This document shows positions 44,542 to 53,794 of a stretch of DNA of 64,000 nt, piece by piece. The stretch is from Cupriavidus sp. WKF15. Its GTDB lineage: Bacteria > Pseudomonadota > Gammaproteobacteria > Burkholderiales > Burkholderiaceae. Each line of letters starts with the position of its first letter. Position 1 is the stretch's first letter. A model generated the notes under the pieces. The model was not told the DNA's origin, did no database searches, and saw nothing but the letters and a program-made list of their open reading frames with translations. Position numbers and translations under genes: made by a program. The stretch is from contig NZ_CP119574.1 of assembly GCF_029278605.1 (NCBI RefSeq), positions 248,001 through 312,000 of the forward strand, written 5' to 3'.

Positions 44542-46044
44542 TCATGCCGCCGCGATGCGCCAGGTGCGCGGTCCGCTTTCGTGGACACTGTTGCCGCCGG
44601 CATCCACGGCGACGACGACGGGCAGGTTCTCCACATCGAACTCGTAGATGGCTTCCATGCCGAGATCGCCAAATGCCACAACGCGAGAGGACCGGACCGC
44701 CTTGGAGATCAGATAGGCGGCTCCTCCGGTCGCCGCCAGATAGACGCAGCCGTTCTTCACGATCGCGGCGATCGCATCGGGTCCGCGCTCGGCCTTGCCG
44801 ATCATGCCGAGCAGGCCGGTGGAAGGCAGCATACGTTCGGCAAACTTGTCCATCCGTGTTGAAGTGGTTGGGCCGCAAGGGCCTACTACCTCGTCACGCA
44901 CCGGATCAACGGGGCCGACGTAGTAGATCATGCGATTGCGGAAGTCCACCGGCAAGGGCTCGCCACGCGCGAGCATGTCGTCGATCCGCTTGTGCGCGGC
45001 ATCGCGCCCGGTCAGCATGCGCCCCGACAGCAGCAGCGTCTCGCCCGTCCGCCATGTGCGGGTTTCCTCCCGGGTCACGGAGTTCAGATCGACCCGGCGG
45101 CTCGCCGTGCCGTCGGGCAAAGGCAGGTCCGGCCAGAGGTCGGGCGACGGCGGCGTCAGCATGACCGGGCCGCTGCCATCGAGTTCGAAGCGCGCGTGCC
45201 GCGTTGCCGCGCAGTTCGGCACGATGGCGACAGGCATGCTTGCCGCATGCGTGGGGTAGGTGGCGATTTTGACATCGAGCACGGTGGTCAACCCACCGAG
45301 CCCCTGTGCCCCGATGCCAAGCGCATTGATGCGGTCATGGATCTCGATGCGCAGCGCCTCCAATGCGTCGCGCGGGCCCCGGACCTTGAGATCGAGCATG
45401 TCGAGCGGTTCGGTCAGGCTCTGCTTGGCCAGCAGCATGGCCTTCTCGGCCGTGCCGCCGACGCCGATGCCGAGCATGCCGGGAGGACACCAACCGGCCC
45501 CCATCGACGGCACCATGCTGACGATCCAGTCCGCGACCGAATCGCTGGGCATCAGCACCGCGAACTTGCTCTTGTTCTCGCTGCCGCCGCCCTTTGCCAT
45601 CACGTCGACCACGACGGTGTTGCCTGGCACCAGTTCAACATGGACGACCGCCGGGGTGTTGTCGCCGGTATTGCGCCGCGCGAACAACGGGTCTTCGACG
45701 ATGCTGGCACGCAGCGCATTGTCGGGATCGAGGTAAGCACGACTCACCCCGGCATTGGCCGCATCCACGATGCCCGACGGGAATCCGACGAGCCGGACGT
45801 CCATGCCGACGCGTACGAAGATATTGACGATGCCCGTATCCTGGCAGATCGGACGCCGGCCTTCCGCGCACATCCGCGAGTTGATCAGGATCTGGGCAAT
45901 CGCCTGTTTCGCCGGCTCGCTGGCCTCGCGTTCATAGGAGGCGGCGAGGTGCCGGATATAGTCGGGAGGATGATGGTGACTGATGAACTGCAGCGCCGCG
46001 GCGATGCTGTCGACAAAGTCCCCATACGAAACGACGGTGGTCAT
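44542..46044 (-). CDS. class I fumarate hydratase
   Basis: Oxygen-sensitive [4Fe-4S] enzyme interconverting fumarate and malate, about 500 residues with alpha and beta parts fused. Cluster-ligand contexts are RPICQDTGI near 70, PNCAATRH and GWCPPGMLG in the middle, and the beta-domain GPCGPTTSTRM near 415. It closes the gentisate operon: fumarylpyruvate hydrolase makes fumarate, and this enzyme feeds it to the TCA cycle. I use ATG 46044; GTG 46056 is an alternative four codons upstream. It lies 18 bases after the dioxygenase gene. Confidence 0.92.
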   Translation of the reverse strand: MTTVVSYGDFVDSIAAALQFISHHHPPDYIRHLAASYEREASEPAKQAIAQILINSRMCAEGRRPICQDTGIVNIFVRVGMDVRLVGFPSGIVDAANAGVSRAYLDPDNALRASIVEDPLFARRNTGDNTPAVVHVELVPGNTVVVDVMAKGGGSENKSKFAVLMPSDSVADWIVSMVPSMGAGWCPPGMLGIGVGGTAEKAMLLAKQSLTEPLDMLDLKVRGPRDALEALRIEIHDRINALGIGAQGLGGLTTVLDVKIATYPTHAASMPVAIVPNCAATRHARFELDGSGPVMLTPPSPDLWPDLPLPDGTASRRVDLNSVTREETRTWRTGETLLLSGRMLTGRDAAHKRIDDMLARGEPLPVDFRNRMIYYVGPVDPVRDEVVGPCGPTTSTRMDKFAERMLPSTGLLGMIGKAERGPDAIAAIVKNGCVYLAATGGAAYLISKAVRSSRVVAFGDLGMEAIYEFDVENLPVVVAVDAGGNSVHESGPRTWRIAAA

Positions 46045-46062
46045 GATGCCGGCCACCCCGCC

Positions 46063-47106
46063 TCAGGAACGCTGCTCGCGGAACAGGCCGAGCTTTTCCT
46101 GCGCGACGCGGTCAGAATACGAGAACAGCACCAGATCCTGACTGGCATGCAGTGTGTAGCGGCTCCAGCCCGGCACCACCACGATGTCGTGCGGCGCAAG
46201 CTCGAACTTCTGATCGCCGATCATCGCATGGCCACTGCCTTCCACGCAGACAAAGACGGTGCTGTCGGTCGAGCGGTACGGCAACGTCGCGAAGCCAGAC
46301 GGCAACAACCGGATCATAGTGGCAATGGTCGGCATGGCCCAGCCGCCGTCCACCGGATTGGTGTAGCGCATGAGGTAGCCCGTGTGCGGATCGGGGGCGC
46401 CAGCGTGTGGCAACGCGAACAACGCCTCGCGCGTACGCGCGTAGGGATAGTTGAAGACTGGGGAGTTCATCGTAGATGCCTGGTAGCCCACCGGCATCAG
46501 ACCAGTGCCATAGCGTGCGAGGGCATCGCCTGCCGGGCGGGTGACCGGCGATTCGCCGGATTCGAACTCCTCGCGGAAGCCACCGTTGAAAAGCGACACG
46601 ATGGGAATATCGAGGCCGTCCAGCCAGACCATCGGTGCGTTGCCCTCGTGGCCGTGATGGTGCCACGTCCACGCCGGCGTGATGACGAAATCGCCGGGTT
46701 CCATATAGGTCTTCTCTCCGTCCACGGCGGTGTAGGCGCCCGAACCTTCGACGACGAAGCGCAACGCCGATTGGGTATGGCGGTGCGCGGGGGCGACCTC
46801 GCCGGGCAGGATGAGCTGAAGGCCGGCATACATCGTTCTGGTGATGCACGAGGTCCCAGGCAGACCCGGATTCTCCATCAGCAGCACGCGCCGTTCGGCT
46901 TCCTCGGCCGAGATCAGGCTCGCCGATTCGATCAGGTACGGGCGGGCCGTTTCGTATGACCAGCGGTGCGCGACACCCGCCGGTGTGGGTTCCGATGGAA
47001 TCAGCTTGCGCAGCCGGGTCCAGAGGGCGGCCATCGCATGCGGCTCCAGTTCGCGGTAGAACGCGTCGAGCCGGGTCAACACGTCAGGAGTGGGATTGGT
47101 TGTCAT
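46063..47106 (-). CDS. mhbD: gentisate 1,2-dioxygenase
   Basis: Fe(II) bicupin ring-cleavage enzyme converting gentisate and O2 to maleylpyruvate; 347 residues, normal length. The N-terminal cupin carries PAHRHTQSALRFVVEG near 110, giving the iron histidines, and WTWHHHGHEG near 152. The C-terminal cupin begins near 265 (STVFVCVEGSGHAMIG). GGAGG precedes ATG 47106. Located between the isomerase and fumarase genes of the 3-hydroxybenzoate operon. Confidence 0.94.
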   Translation of the reverse strand: MTTNPTPDVLTRLDAFYRELEPHAMAALWTRLRKLIPSEPTPAGVAHRWSYETARPYLIESASLISAEEAERRVLLMENPGLPGTSCITRTMYAGLQLILPGEVAPAHRHTQSALRFVVEGSGAYTAVDGEKTYMEPGDFVITPAWTWHHHGHEGNAPMVWLDGLDIPIVSLFNGGFREEFESGESPVTRPAGDALARYGTGLMPVGYQASTMNSPVFNYPYARTREALFALPHAGAPDPHTGYLMRYTNPVDGGWAMPTIATMIRLLPSGFATLPYRSTDSTVFVCVEGSGHAMIGDQKFELAPHDIVVVPGWSRYTLHASQDLVLFSYSDRVAQEKLGLFREQRS

Positions 47107-47130
47107 GATCGGATGCCTCCAGCATCGGTA

Positions 47131-47769
47131 TCAGTGGGCGGCTACGTAATCGGGCTGGGCACTTGGCGCCGCCACGCGGAAAGCCTCGTGACGCATGCAG
47201 TGCTCGTAGGCAAGGCGCACGCGGGGGAACGGATCGAGGCTGAACCCCGCACGCTGCGCATTGGCAACCTGCGGTACCAGGCAGCAGTCGGCCAGGGTCG
47301 GGGCGTCGCCGACGCACCAGCCGCCGTCCGCAGTCAGCCACGGTTCCAACGCGCTGAATCCCGCGGTGAGCCAGTGGGCGACCCATTCCGATTTGTCAGC
47401 GTCGGCAATACCAAGATGGGCGCTGAGGTACTTCTGCACACGCATGTTGTTCAGCGGATGCAGGTCACAGGCGATCGTCAGCGCCAGCTCCAGCACTCGT
47501 GTGCGAGCCTGGCCGTCGGCGGGAATCAGCAGCGGCACGGGGCACTTGCGATCGAGATAGTCGATGATCGCCAAAGATTGCGTTATGGTCTGCTCGCCAT
47601 CCTGGATCGTCGGCACCAGCCGGTTCGGATTGAGCGCCTGATACTCGGGCCGGTCCTGCTCGCCAGCGCGCAGGTTCACGCCGATATGGTCCCAGGGAAG
47701 GCCCTTCAGTGCCATGGCGATGCGCACCCGGTACGCCGCCGAACTGTTGAAGAAGTTGTACAGGTCCAT
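47131..47769 (-). CDS. mhbI: maleylpyruvate isomerase (zeta-class GST)
   Basis: Glutathione-dependent cis-trans isomerase of 212 residues turning maleylpyruvate into fumarylpyruvate. It has the zeta GST signature NFFNSSAAYRVRIAMALKG, with the SSAxxRVR glutathione-activating motif at residues 9-16, and LNPNRLVPTI with TQSLAIIDYL. By sequence alone it could be called maleylacetoacetate isomerase; the gentisate context decides. It starts 13 bases after the hydrolase stop and ends 24 bases before the dioxygenase start. Confidence 0.92.
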   Translation of the reverse strand: MDLYNFFNSSAAYRVRIAMALKGLPWDHIGVNLRAGEQDRPEYQALNPNRLVPTIQDGEQTITQSLAIIDYLDRKCPVPLLIPADGQARTRVLELALTIACDLHPLNNMRVQKYLSAHLGIADADKSEWVAHWLTAGFSALEPWLTADGGWCVGDAPTLADCCLVPQVANAQRAGFSLDPFPRVRLAYEHCMRHEAFRVAAPSAQPDYVAAH

Positions 47770-47782
47770 GCTCGTGCCGCCT

Positions 47783-48481
47783 TCAGGCTACGCGCACTTC
47801 GACGTCGCTGAGCCCCGCGATGCCGCCACACATGAGCTCGCCGCTGCGCACCGGCCCGACGCCTTCCGGCGTGCCGGTGAAGATAAGGTCGCCCGGCTGC
47901 AGCGCAAAGAAGGTGGACAGGTTGGCGACGATCTCGGGCACCGACCAGATCAGCTTGTCCAGGTCGCTGCGCTGGCGGTCCTGTCCGTCGACCTGCAGCC
48001 AGATCTCTCCGGCGGCCGGGTGGCCGACTACGCTGGCAGGATGCAGCAGTGATACCGGCGCGGACTGGTCAAAGCTCTTCCCGAGTTCCCACGGGCGGCC
48101 TCGGTCGCGCGCCGCAATCTGCAGGTCGCGCCGCGTCATGTCGATGCCGACCCCGTAGCCCCAGATATGCGCATTGGCATGCTCGACCGGTATGTCCCGT
48201 CCCGCGCGGCCGATCGCCACCACGAGTTCAATCTCGAAGTGGAACTGCCCGGTCGCCGGCGGATAGTCGATCTGCGCGCCGGCGCCCGTGGGCGCTACCA
48301 CGATCGCATCGGCAGGCTTGCAGAAGAAGAACGGCGGCTCGCGGCTCGGGTCCATGCCCATCTCGCGTACGTGCGCGGCGTAGTTGCGGCCAACGCAGTA
48401 GATACGGCGCACGGGAAACAGTTCGTCGCCACCAGCTACGGGAATCGTGACGGCGGGAATGGGCTGAACAACAAAAGTCAT
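47783..48481 (-). CDS. mhbH: fumarylpyruvate hydrolase (FAH family)
   Basis: Metal-dependent C-C hydrolase of 232 residues splitting fumarylpyruvate into fumarate and pyruvate. FAH-family motifs: RIYCVGRNYAAHVREMG near 27, metal-binding FHFEIELVVAIG near 80, GYGVGIDMTRRDLQ near 105 and TGTPEGVGPV near 205. ATG 48481 follows CTGGAGTTCCGC; the frame is open much further upstream but overlaps the monooxygenase gene. Third gene of the operon. Confidence 0.92.
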   Translation of the reverse strand: MTFVVQPIPAVTIPVAGGDELFPVRRIYCVGRNYAAHVREMGMDPSREPPFFFCKPADAIVVAPTGAGAQIDYPPATGQFHFEIELVVAIGRAGRDIPVEHANAHIWGYGVGIDMTRRDLQIAARDRGRPWELGKSFDQSAPVSLLHPASVVGHPAAGEIWLQVDGQDRQRSDLDKLIWSVPEIVANLSTFFALQPGDLIFTGTPEGVGPVRSGELMCGGIAGLSDVEVRVA

Positions 48482-48548
48482 GCGGAACTCCAGGTTTGGG
48501 ATCTGCAAGGTCAGATCCCGGGTCGATCGGGGGATGGGGAAGTGGCCT

Positions 48549-49748
48549 TCATACGGACAGGCAGGTCTCGGCCTTCCAGCCGTAGAGCCATTCCAGCGAG
48601 TCGTAGAACCGCTCCGGCGAGCGGCTCTTCCACAGGGAATTGCGCACCAGGCGCTCCACGCCGGACGCGTGGCACAGCCGGCCGAACTCGCGGGTCGACA
48701 GGACGACGCGCGCTGTGCGGGTGATGCGTGCGTCCTGGTACAGGGAAAAGGCGCGCGGCAAATCGCCGTCGCACGCACGTACCGCGGCCCCGAGTGTGAC
48801 GGCATCCTCGACCGCCATGCAAGCACCCTGCGCGAGGTATTGCAACAGCGGATGCGCGGCGTCGCCGAGCAGCGTGATGCGGCCGTGCGTCCATTGCCCG
48901 ATGGGTTCGCGGTCCGCGGTGGCCCAACGGCGCCAGGTCGGCGGCAGCGAGAGCAGGCCAAGCGGACGGGGATCGATGCCCTGGAAGTACGAATGCACCT
49001 CCTCCTGGCTGCCCTCGCTGACGCCCCAGGTTTCCTGCTGGCGGCTGTGGAACGTCACCACGAGGTTGTACTGCTCGCCAGCGCGGACGGGGTAATGCAC
49101 GACGTGGCAGTTCGGCCCGACCCAAAGCACCGGTGCGTTCCATTGCATGTCGCGCGGAAAATGCTCGGCATCGATCACCGCGCGGTACACCACGTGCCCC
49201 GATACGCGCGGCGGGTCGCCGACCAGTTGCTGGCGGATAGCGGACTTCACGCCGTCGGCGCCAACCAGGGCACAGCCGTGGTAGCGGTTACCCTGTTCGT
49301 CGAATGCGGTTACGCCGTCCGCTGACTGCCGGAGCTCGACGATGCGCGTTGCGGTGACGAACTCGATCCGGTCGGTTTCGCGCACACCCGCGAGCAGGGA
49401 ATTGTGAACGTCGGCACGGTGCGTGACCGCGTACGGATTGCCAAAGCGCTTGCGAAAGGCCTCGCCGACGGGGATGTCGGCAACGGTTTTCCCGTCGATC
49501 GCATCGATCATCATCATGTGATCGGTGTAGACAGCATGGCTGCGCGTGCGCTCACCGACACCAAGCGCGTCGAAGGCGGCGAAGGCGTTGGGGCCGAACT
49601 GCACGCCTGCGCCGATTTCGCCGATGACGCTGGCCTGCTCCAGCACCTTGACATGACAGCCCTCGCGCGCCAGCGCGAGCGCCGCCGCAAGCCCTCCGAT
49701 GCCGCCACCGACGACGAGCACGGGCGATGATTGAGTAGTAATACGCAT
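48549..49748 (-). CDS. mhbM: 3-hydroxybenzoate 6-monooxygenase
   Basis: Flavoprotein hydroxylase of 399 residues that uses NADH and O2 to convert 3-hydroxybenzoate to gentisate. Three FAD/NAD(P)H motifs are clear: GGGIGGLAAALALAREG at about 13-29, VGADGVKSAIRQQLVG near 160 and LLGDAAHPLLQYLAQGACMA near 285. ATAAGGAGTCTC gives ATG 49748. Class A hydroxylases are hard to tell apart; the gentisate genes downstream support 3-hydroxybenzoate, with salicylate 5-hydroxylation unlikely because that enzyme is multicomponent. Confidence 0.88.
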   Translation of the reverse strand: MRITTQSSPVLVVGGGIGGLAAALALAREGCHVKVLEQASVIGEIGAGVQFGPNAFAAFDALGVGERTRSHAVYTDHMMMIDAIDGKTVADIPVGEAFRKRFGNPYAVTHRADVHNSLLAGVRETDRIEFVTATRIVELRQSADGVTAFDEQGNRYHGCALVGADGVKSAIRQQLVGDPPRVSGHVVYRAVIDAEHFPRDMQWNAPVLWVGPNCHVVHYPVRAGEQYNLVVTFHSRQQETWGVSEGSQEEVHSYFQGIDPRPLGLLSLPPTWRRWATADREPIGQWTHGRITLLGDAAHPLLQYLAQGACMAVEDAVTLGAAVRACDGDLPRAFSLYQDARITRTARVVLSTREFGRLCHASGVERLVRNSLWKSRSPERFYDSLEWLYGWKAETCLSV

Positions 49749-49835
49749 GAGACTCCTTATTTCTGCGGGGCGACATCGGCCGCGACGATCCGTGACCGGT
49801 GCCGCGTACAACGGCTGCGATGAATGAAAAGGTGG

Positions 49836-51215
49836 CTATTGGCCATCCAGTACCGCAGGCAGCGCGGCGTCCTGTGCCGGCGCACCGTGTGCCGGCGACG
49901 CGGGGCGCACCACCCGCAGCAAGAGAATCGCGGCAGCGGCAACGGCGGCGGGAACGGCGCTGCACAGGAAGATGGTCTTGATGCCGAAACCGCTCGCGAG
50001 CAAGACGCCGACGATGAGCGGTCCGCTAACCTGGCCCATGCGAGCAAGCGCCATAGCCCAGCCCACGCCGGTGGCGCGCATCCCGCTCGGGTAGCTCAGT
50101 ACGGCCAGGCCCAGCAGCCCTGAACTGCCGGCGCCCAGGAAAATGCCGGACAGCGTGGCCGCGATCGCCAGCGAGGGCAGAGATTCGGTGACATAACCGA
50201 GCACGGACACGCTGAGCGCACCGAGCACGAACAGCGGCGGCAGCGTCAGATATGGACCGAAGCGGTCCACCAGGCGGCCACCCGCGGCGGTGCCAGCCAC
50301 GCTGCCGAGATTGATCAGGGCGACCACGAGCGCGGCATCGTGCTCACCGACGCCCTCGCCGCGCAGCAGCGCAGGCGTCCACAGCACCAGCACGATCAAC
50401 AGCACAAAGCACATGAAGAAGCCGACCCAGAGCAGCAGCGTGGCAACGAACCGCCCTTCCGAAAGCAACTCCCGGAATGGCAGGCCACGCACGCGCTCTT
50501 CGGCGTCGACATAGGTGATATGGCGATCGGACTCGGACGGCCGTTCCGCGATGCGCGCGACCATGGCGCGTACCGCATCCTGTCCGTCCTTGCGCCGGAG
50601 CAGGAACGGCAGCGATTCGGGCAAGCCCATGATGACCAGCAGCGCCAGCCCCAGCGGCAGTACACCACCGAGATAGAACAGTGCCGGCCAGCCGTAGTGC
50701 GGCACGATGTGCGAGCTGACGAGCGCGCCCACGGCACCACCCAACGGAAAGCCGGCATAGAGCACGCCGGTCATCATTCCGCGCATGGGCCGCGGCGTGT
50801 ATTCGGCAGACAGCGCCAGCAGATTCGGAATCGCGCCGCCAAGGCCGAGACCGGCGAGGAACCGCATCAGCAGCAGTTCCGGCAGCGTGGACGCATGCGG
50901 CGTCAGCAGCGAGAACACCGAGAAGACCACGATGGCCGTCGCCAGCAGCCAGCGGCGGCCAAAGCGATCGGCCAGCGGGCCGAGCAGGAAGGCGCCAAAC
51001 ATGGCGCCCAGCAGACCAGCGGAGAAGACCTGTCCGAATTGTGCGATGGCAATGTCGAGCGAGGAAGACATGGCTTTGGCTGCAAAGCCGATCGCCTGGG
51101 TGTCGAAGCCATCCATTAGCACGATGAGGAAGCAGACGATGAAGATGCGAAGCCGATAGGCACCGAGAGGCCGTCTGTCGATGACCGACGCAATGCTAAT
51201 TGGGGGTGGGTACAT
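49836..51215 (-). CDS. aromatic acid:H+ symporter, probable 3-hydroxybenzoate importer
   Basis: 459-residue AAHS-family MFS permease, like MhbT/BenK/PcaK. It starts MYPPPISIASVIDRRPLGAY, has LMDGFDTQAIGFAAKA in TM1 and LLGPLADRFGRRWLL in the TM2-3 loop. First gene of the 3-hydroxybenzoate operon, 87 bases upstream of the monooxygenase. Divergent from the LysR gene at 51354, which shares its promoter region. Confidence 0.9.
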   Translation of the reverse strand: MYPPPISIASVIDRRPLGAYRLRIFIVCFLIVLMDGFDTQAIGFAAKAMSSSLDIAIAQFGQVFSAGLLGAMFGAFLLGPLADRFGRRWLLATAIVVFSVFSLLTPHASTLPELLLMRFLAGLGLGGAIPNLLALSAEYTPRPMRGMMTGVLYAGFPLGGAVGALVSSHIVPHYGWPALFYLGGVLPLGLALLVIMGLPESLPFLLRRKDGQDAVRAMVARIAERPSESDRHITYVDAEERVRGLPFRELLSEGRFVATLLLWVGFFMCFVLLIVLVLWTPALLRGEGVGEHDAALVVALINLGSVAGTAAGGRLVDRFGPYLTLPPLFVLGALSVSVLGYVTESLPSLAIAATLSGIFLGAGSSGLLGLAVLSYPSGMRATGVGWAMALARMGQVSGPLIVGVLLASGFGIKTIFLCSAVPAAVAAAAILLLRVVRPASPAHGAPAQDAALPAVLDGQ

Positions 51216-51320
51216 GTGTCTCCTTGATTGCGCGGTCTTTTGTGTGGTTGAACCTGGTCCGGTCGGCCGTTGCGCCGCGCTGCGAGGTAAGCGGATGACG
51301 GAAGTCTCGTTCCTCGCCTA

Positions 51321-51339
51321 TCATTCGGCAATCAAATGA
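51321..51339. promoter_or_regulatory. LysR-type inverted repeat TCATT-N9-AATGA
   Basis: TCATT (51321-51325) and AATGA (51335-51339) with nine bases between fit a LysR T-N11-A type box. It lies between the divergent LysR and 3-hydroxybenzoate operon starts. It overlaps ATG 51336, which supports ATG 51354 as the real LysR start. Confidence 0.5.
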
Positions 51340-51353
51340 ACGGAATTACGGTC

Positions 51354-52274
51354 ATGAACGAAATAGATAATTTCGATATGAACCTGCTGCGCGTATTCGA
51401 TGCGCTGTGGCGGCATGGTCACCTGGGCCGCGCGGCCGAGGAGATCGGCGTAAGCCAGCCGGCCATGTCGCACGCATTGCAGCGGATGCGCGATCAGCTT
51501 GGCGATCCGCTGTTCCTTAGGGTCCGCACCGGCATGCAGCCGTCACCGCGTGCCGTAGTGCTTGCGCCCGTCGTGCAGGGGGTGTTATCCGAGGTGCGAG
51601 AACACCTTCTGACGGCGCCGCGCTTCGATCCTGCGCAGGCTCGGCGGACCTTTACGCTGGCGCTGTCTGACGTCGGCGAAGCAGCATTCTTGCCGCGCCT
51701 GCTGGCCCGTCTCATGAAGGAGGCGCCGCATGTGGACGTGCGTACGGTGTCGGCACGGCACACGGACCTCATGGATCAGCTCGAACGCGGCAGGATCGAT
51801 CTGGCCATTGGCTACTATCCTGACCTCGGCGGTTCGGATGTATTCCAGCAGCGCCTGTTCCCGCACGGCTTCGTGTGCCTGGCGCGCAAGAATCACCCGG
51901 TCGCACGCGGACGCATGACGGCGCAACAGTTCCGGGCGCTGCCTCATGCGGTGATTCAGAGCGAAAGCCGCAGCCAGGAACTCGTCGAATCGTATCTGCG
52001 CCAGCACGGCATCGCGCGGCGCGAGATGCTGCGTTCCCCGCATTTTCTCAGCATTCCGCTCGTGATCGCGTCGACCGATCTGGTCGTCACGGTGCCGCTG
52101 CCGGTGGGCGAGCTGTTCGCGCGCATCGCGGATGTACAGGTCCTTGAACCACCGTTCCCGATTCCCGCTTTTGATCTCAGGCAGCATTGGCACCGCTGTC
52201 AGCATGACGACCCGGGCAATCGCTGGCTGCGCTCAGTCACCCAGGAACTGTTCGGCGAATCTCCTGGCGAGTAG
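51354..52274 (+). CDS. mhbR: LysR-family regulator of the 3-hydroxybenzoate operon
   Basis: 306-residue regulator of the NahR/NagR/LinR-like branch. It begins MNEIDNFDMNLLRVFDALW with the HTH GRAAEEIGVSQPAMSHALQR, typical of regulators of aromatic degradation. The effector-binding domain spans about 95-300. It is divergent to the operon it most likely activates, in the same arrangement as MhbR; the effector is probably 3-hydroxybenzoate or gentisate (inference). The gene ends just before a strong bidirectional hairpin. Confidence 0.86.
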   Translation: MNEIDNFDMNLLRVFDALWRHGHLGRAAEEIGVSQPAMSHALQRMRDQLGDPLFLRVRTGMQPSPRAVVLAPVVQGVLSEVREHLLTAPRFDPAQARRTFTLALSDVGEAAFLPRLLARLMKEAPHVDVRTVSARHTDLMDQLERGRIDLAIGYYPDLGGSDVFQQRLFPHGFVCLARKNHPVARGRMTAQQFRALPHAVIQSESRSQELVESYLRQHGIARREMLRSPHFLSIPLVIASTDLVVTVPLPVGELFARIADVQVLEPPFPIPAFDLRQHWHRCQHDDPGNRWLRSVTQELFGESPGE

Positions 52275-52302
52275 CGGCCCGTACATCGCATACGGCTAAG
52301 GC

Positions 52303-52334
52303 AACGAGGGCGATCCATCCGGATCGCCCTCGTT
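52303..52334. terminator. bidirectional terminator hairpin
   Basis: AACGAGGGCGATCC (52303-52316) and its perfect reverse complement (52321-52334) with a four-base loop. It lies between the converging 3' ends of the LysR gene and the NDH-2-like gene, as expected for a shared terminator. Confidence 0.75.
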
Positions 52335-52351
52335 CATGATTGCTTTCGCTG

Positions 52352-53563
52352 TCAGGCCACAACCACATGGTGCGGATCGGCACAGGCCAGCGCCTCGGCA
52401 CGGTCAGCACTCGGCGGATAGATCCACTCGGTGTTGATCTGCGTCTTCAGTGCCTTGGCTTCTACGCCCACCAGCTTCACCTGACGATCCCAGCCTTCGG
52501 TGTATACAGCCCCCCACGGCCCGAGATCCAGGCAGGTGACATACTTCGGCTGGCTGTAAGGAATCGGCGTTGTCCCCAGGAGGTCTGCCGCCACATTATG
52601 CCCAGCGATCCGGCCCAGCTTCATCGCGTGCTGACAGGACATCGCGGCGTGGTTACCTTCATCATCGGTGGCCGCGTAGGCAACGTCACCCGTAGCGTAG
52701 ACCGTATCGATGCCTTTGACCTTCAGGTTTCGATCGACATGGAGCCGCCCGAAGTTGTCGCGCTGCGCTGGAATCTGCGACGTCAGCGCACTGGCACGCG
52801 CGCCGGCGGTCCAGATCACCGTGTCTGTCTCGATGCGCTCACCGTTCTCGAGCGTAACGCCGTTCGCATCCACCGCCGCGACGCCGGAGCCGAGCTTCCA
52901 TGTCACACCGAGCTCAGTCAGCGCCTGGGTAATCACCGGACGCGGGCCGGGACCCAGGTCGGGGCCAACGTCGCTGTTGCGCTCGACCATGATCACGTTC
53001 ACGGCAGCGTCCTTGCCGAGTACGTCGCGTAGACGGGCAGGCATTTCCGCGGCGGTCTCGATACCGGTGAAACCGGCTCCGGCGATCACTACCGTGTTGC
53101 GTGACACGCTTTCGGGACGACGCGCCAGGCTGGCGAGATGCGCATCAAGCGCTGCGGCATCAGCCACCTGGTCTACATTGAACGCATGCTGCTCGAGCCC
53201 CGGAATCAGCGGCCGGAACAGGCGGCTGCCAGCAGCGAGGACCAGGCGGTCATAGTCGAGCTTACGGAGCGACGTATCGGCACCCAGCCCCACAATTTCC
53301 ACTTCCTGGCTTGCCACATCAATGCGCTCGACCAGGCCCTGGATGAACTTGACGCCCACAGCCTGAAATATTTCCTGCAGTGGCGCCCTCATGCCGCCTG
53401 GGTTCTTCTCGTAAAGACGCGGACGCACGTGCAGCTCGGGCTCCGGCGCGACAAGTACGATCTCCACATCGGTACGCCCCACTTCATCCAGAAGGCGGGC
53501 CGAACCCAGCGCGCTCCACATGCCGGCGAAGCCGGCACCAATAACAACAATACGTTTCGACAT
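52352..53563 (-). CDS. NDH-2-like FAD-dependent oxidoreductase
   Basis: 403-residue flavoprotein paralogous to the one at 40481. It has the FAD motif IVVIGAGFAGMWSALGSARL at residues 4-23, an NADH motif VVIAGAGFTGIETAAEM near 155 and VYATGDVAYA near 295. It lacks the C-terminal membrane-binding extension of classical Ndh, so it may be a soluble quinone or peroxide-linked oxidoreductase. Transcription starts near a 16-bp-arm palindrome; the small secreted protein, cupin and AhpD-like genes face away from it with the same operator, suggesting a redox-stress regulon. Confidence 0.86.
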   Translation of the reverse strand: MSKRIVVIGAGFAGMWSALGSARLLDEVGRTDVEIVLVAPEPELHVRPRLYEKNPGGMRAPLQEIFQAVGVKFIQGLVERIDVASQEVEIVGLGADTSLRKLDYDRLVLAAGSRLFRPLIPGLEQHAFNVDQVADAAALDAHLASLARRPESVSRNTVVIAGAGFTGIETAAEMPARLRDVLGKDAAVNVIMVERNSDVGPDLGPGPRPVITQALTELGVTWKLGSGVAAVDANGVTLENGERIETDTVIWTAGARASALTSQIPAQRDNFGRLHVDRNLKVKGIDTVYATGDVAYAATDDEGNHAAMSCQHAMKLGRIAGHNVAADLLGTTPIPYSQPKYVTCLDLGPWGAVYTEGWDRQVKLVGVEAKALKTQINTEWIYPPSADRAEALACADPHHVVVA

Positions 53564-53656
53564 GCTTCATGCTCCTTGAATCAATGCTCGATTTCGTGTG
53601 ACCGGCGAACTCCAAAGTTGGCGTAGCAGCCTGATCAGCTAGGCGGTACCTTGCGG

Positions 53657-53693
53657 CACCGTAACTACGATTCTATTAATCGTAGTTACGGTG
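53657..53693. promoter_or_regulatory. operator with 16-bp perfect arms upstream of NDH-2-like gene
   Basis: Arms 53657-53672 and 53678-53693 are perfect inverted repeats with a five-base loop. The core TAACTACG-N11-CGTAGTTA occupies 53662-53688. It lies about 95 bases upstream of the ATG at 53563. A near copy with the same spacing is at 53795-53821. Confidence 0.65.
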
Positions 53694-53794
53694 TGCAAGA
53701 GCTTTTTTGATGCAGCCAAGGTCGCTACATTCTCCTGTGGCATCTCGTGCGCTTTTCACCTGCGCCTTGCACTTGGATCCTCTTTCGACTATCT

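Noticed and set aside
46112..46849. 245-codon minus-strand frame within the gentisate dioxygenase
   Set aside because: Shifted frame of the dioxygenase; the in-phase protein has the complete bicupin motifs.
44992..46959. 655-codon plus-strand frame
   Set aside because: Antisense to the fumarase and gentisate dioxygenase genes, no recognisable domain and Arg/His-rich shadow composition.
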